Origin: Nematopogon swammerdamellus
Lineage: Eukaryota; Arthropoda; Insecta; Lepidoptera; Adelidae
Reading direction: 5' to 3'
DNA: 64,000 nt
Assembly (NCBI GenBank): GCA_946902875.1
Contig: OX336336.1
Span: 29,033,558 to 29,097,557 of the forward strand
Part shown: positions 62,268 to 64,000 of the stretch, in pieces
Layout of the letters: the number at the start of each line of letters is the position of its first letter
Position numbering within the stretch: the stretch's first letter is position 1
Program-made: the position numbers and the translations under genes
The notes under the pieces: model-generated
The model's input: the letters and a program-made list of their open reading frames with translations, nothing else
What the model was told of the DNA's origin: nothing
The model's database searches: none

Positions 62268-62699
62268 TACCGTGTGGGGTCTGTACTTAAAAAGAATAGC
62301 CCCACTGCATCTCTCCCCGTCGCATGTCGTAAAAGTCGACTAAGGGATCGTCAGCCTCGGCAGCTTAATGGTGCGGTCAGTTATTGGATGGATGACCGCC
62401 CGACTGTTGGAGGCTGACCGTGGTTCGGATTCCACATTAAACTGTAGGTCCCTTCCCTTCTTACCTTACTAGGTGGTAGGGTTTATCCCGGCCGGCTTGG
62501 TACCACCGCACTGAGCGAAACGTCGGTCGAAACGGCTATGTAAATAGTTCGTGTTTTCCGTCCAGTTCAGTGTAGCCGGCACGAAATGAAGGGAAGCACT
62601 GACATGGCACCTAGTTCACCCGGTGTTATGGGCTGACATCACGGATGTTGTAGGTGGTGTAGCCAACCGTGTCAAGTTTCCATAAAAAAAAAAAAAAAA
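62268..62699 (+). mobile_element. SINE family A, head 1 + shortened 5S/tRNA head
   Basis: Head 1 ends CTAAGGGATCGTCAGCCTCG, then CAGCTTAATGGTGCGG joined to TCAGTTATTGGATGGATGAC (the same internal deletion as 52401-52835), body A and about 17 A. Complete copy. Confidence 0.92.
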
Positions 62700-63248
62700 G
62701 GACCAATGTTTAATAAAAGGGAGACTAAATACGTTTGTATAAATTATGAACGTCTGATATTTTATTTATAGTCCATTTTACTCGCGGTACTAGGTCAAAT
62801 CGGATATTATGAAGTTACGGTGGAATAAAGAAATTCAACCAATCACTCACCCACATGCGGGCGGCAACTTCATTACCAGCGTATATTGTAGACCTAATTC
62901 TCAAAGCCATCCGGCAATCCCAACAGTTTCCAAGTCGACCGCAGCACGATTAAAGGCGACCTTTGAATAACGCTTTCCACTTTGAACTTTTCCATTTGAG
63001 AAGGCCGAATCATCCGGTCGTATCTCATCAGAGAGGCAATTCGCGGCGAGGCGTTCATTGATATCTGACGCGACCTTCGTATGTAGGTCAGGCCCGGCGA
63101 GGGGGAGGCGGCGGGGGTGGCGGGGGGGGGGGGGGGTGCGCGGTTAGCGGCCGTTCTATATTTAGCTCACTGCAGTCGGTGGAACAACCTCGCCTATTAA
63201 TAGAAGCGCAGCCGACATTTTATTCGTTGCCCCCGCACAAATCAGCAA
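62700..63248. other. No gene; single-copy-looking DNA
   Basis: Moderate GC with a G-rich patch ending in about 15 G at 63122-63136. No repeat assigned; a candidate stretch of unique sequence for anchoring this locus. Confidence 0.45.
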
Positions 63249-63407
63249 GTATACCCAAGAAAGTACTTTCTAACAAACAGAGTAGTGGACTCTTGGAACA
63301 AGCTGCCACAAGAAGTGATGAGTGCTATCTCAGTGAATGATTTTAAAAATCTGCATGACAAATATTTTGTAAATATAAACAAAAAATTAAAACAAATACT
63401 AATATAA
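63249..63407 (+). pseudogene. CR1/L2-like LINE C-terminal fragment
   Basis: Frame VYPRKYFLTNRVVDSWNKLP, QEVMSAISVNDFKNLHDKYF, stop TAA at 63405-63407. The NRVVdsWNkLPxEV...SVNdFKn block is the C-terminal end of many CR1/L2/Rex-type ORFs. Roughly 52 codons remain. Confidence 0.75.
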
Positions 63408-63515
63408 TAAAATAAAAAATAAATGAACAAAATAAAATATATCAATAAGATCTGTGCACTCAACCCGTGAAGTACACGCATCAGCTGCAAGCTCCTAGTG
63501 TATCTTCTCTATATA

Positions 63516-63860
63516 TTAATACGTGAAGCAAAAACTTTGTACCCCTTTTTACGAAAATTGCGCAGACGGAGGAGTATGAAATTTCGCACACCTATAGTTT
63601 ATATAGAGAAGGAGTGCAGAATGCTAATATTTTTTAAAAATTATGCATGAAAAAACAATTACACATACTACCATGTATTTGACATACACGCAATATAATA
63701 TTTTGATTATTGTTAAAGTCTGTGGTCAAATTGAGAATAGTTTAATATTGCTTTTCTTTAATCTGTGATTAATTTATAGACGTATAGTCTTTGACAATAG
63801 AACTTTAATAATGTCAATAACTTTAACTTATAATTTAAATTAATTATGGTCGAATTTGGA
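63516..63860 (+). repeat. Dispersed A/T-rich repeat
   Basis: TATTAATACGTGAAGCAAAA, TACGAAAATTGCGCAGACGG, AGGAGTATGAAATTTCGCAC: a phrase I associate with a widespread lepidopteran repeat. Only one copy is in this window, so support is by recall. Confidence 0.4.
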
Positions 63861-63919
63861 CCACTAGTATAAATAAATGTATATAATAATAACAATCATG
63901 TTCGATGAAATGGCTGCGT

Positions 63920-64000
63920 GTCATCGCCCAGCGGTCCGACGGATACGGAGCTCTCCGAGATGGGGGTGGTGGTGGCCTACGAGTCTAGTACCACCACCTA
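63920..64000 (+). repeat. Repeat matching 45384-45455, cut by the window end
   Basis: GGATACGGAGCTCTCCGAGA and TGGGGGTGGTGGTGGCCTAC are shared almost exactly with 45361-45690. The element continues beyond the window. Confidence 0.8.

Overview
The window looks like intergenic or intronic DNA from an insect, most likely a moth or butterfly. It holds no bacterial-style genes, no intact host gene and no long intact coding region. Almost everything recognisable is a transposable element or repeat. The assignment to Lepidoptera is an inference from dispersed repeat signatures (the GCGGCTTCGCTCGCGTGAAA repeat, the AACCGACTTCAAAAAAGGAG repeat, a tRNA-headed SINE), recalled from that order and not checked against a database.

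The dominant component is a SINE superfamily with about 30 full or partial copies. Family A shares one body ending in CCGTGTCAGTTTCCAT plus poly-A. It occurs with different 5' ends: an unassigned GC-rich head (head 1), a head in which a 5S rRNA-like segment lies between a tRNA-like A box and a tRNA-like B box, or both in series. Family B has a plain tRNA-like head but a body that lines up with the A body along much of its length.

Region by region. 1-7.6 kb: small foldback elements, SINE and LINE fragments, and a 16-bp satellite organised in 96-bp higher-order units. 7.76-9.04 kb: a dead mariner with TIRs and TA duplication. 9.8-17 kb: Harbinger-like, TATA-flanked, hAT-like and palindromic MITEs, several nested. 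17-31 kb: SINEs, LINE fragments and a 957-bp giant foldback. 31-34 kb: a jockey/CR1-group LINE inserted inside a SINE, then an RTE-like fragment with target-site duplication. 34.2-35.9 kb: a TATA-flanked DNA transposon retaining one exon that encodes the start of a THAP zinc finger. 36-43 kb: tandem foldbacks, tRNA-like SINEs and minisatellites. 44-45.4 kb: inverted arrays of a 68-bp repeat flanking a retroelement C-terminal tail. 46-58 kb: SINE, LINE and RTE-like fragments, one with a perfect 15-bp target-site duplication. 58-64 kb: nested SINEs, a twin-primed (5'-inverted) RTE-like insertion, a 671-bp TIR element and further LINE tails.

The elements do not form a pathway. Their relationships are parasitic and nested: LINEs supply the machinery on which SINEs presumably depend, and MITEs depend on transposases encoded elsewhere. 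All coding remnants seen (mariner transposase, several reverse-transcriptase C-termini, a THAP exon) are truncated or broken. Most likely new or worth following: the modular 5S/tRNA SINE system, the THAP-bearing TATA-flanked transposon family, and the inverted 68-bp array element.
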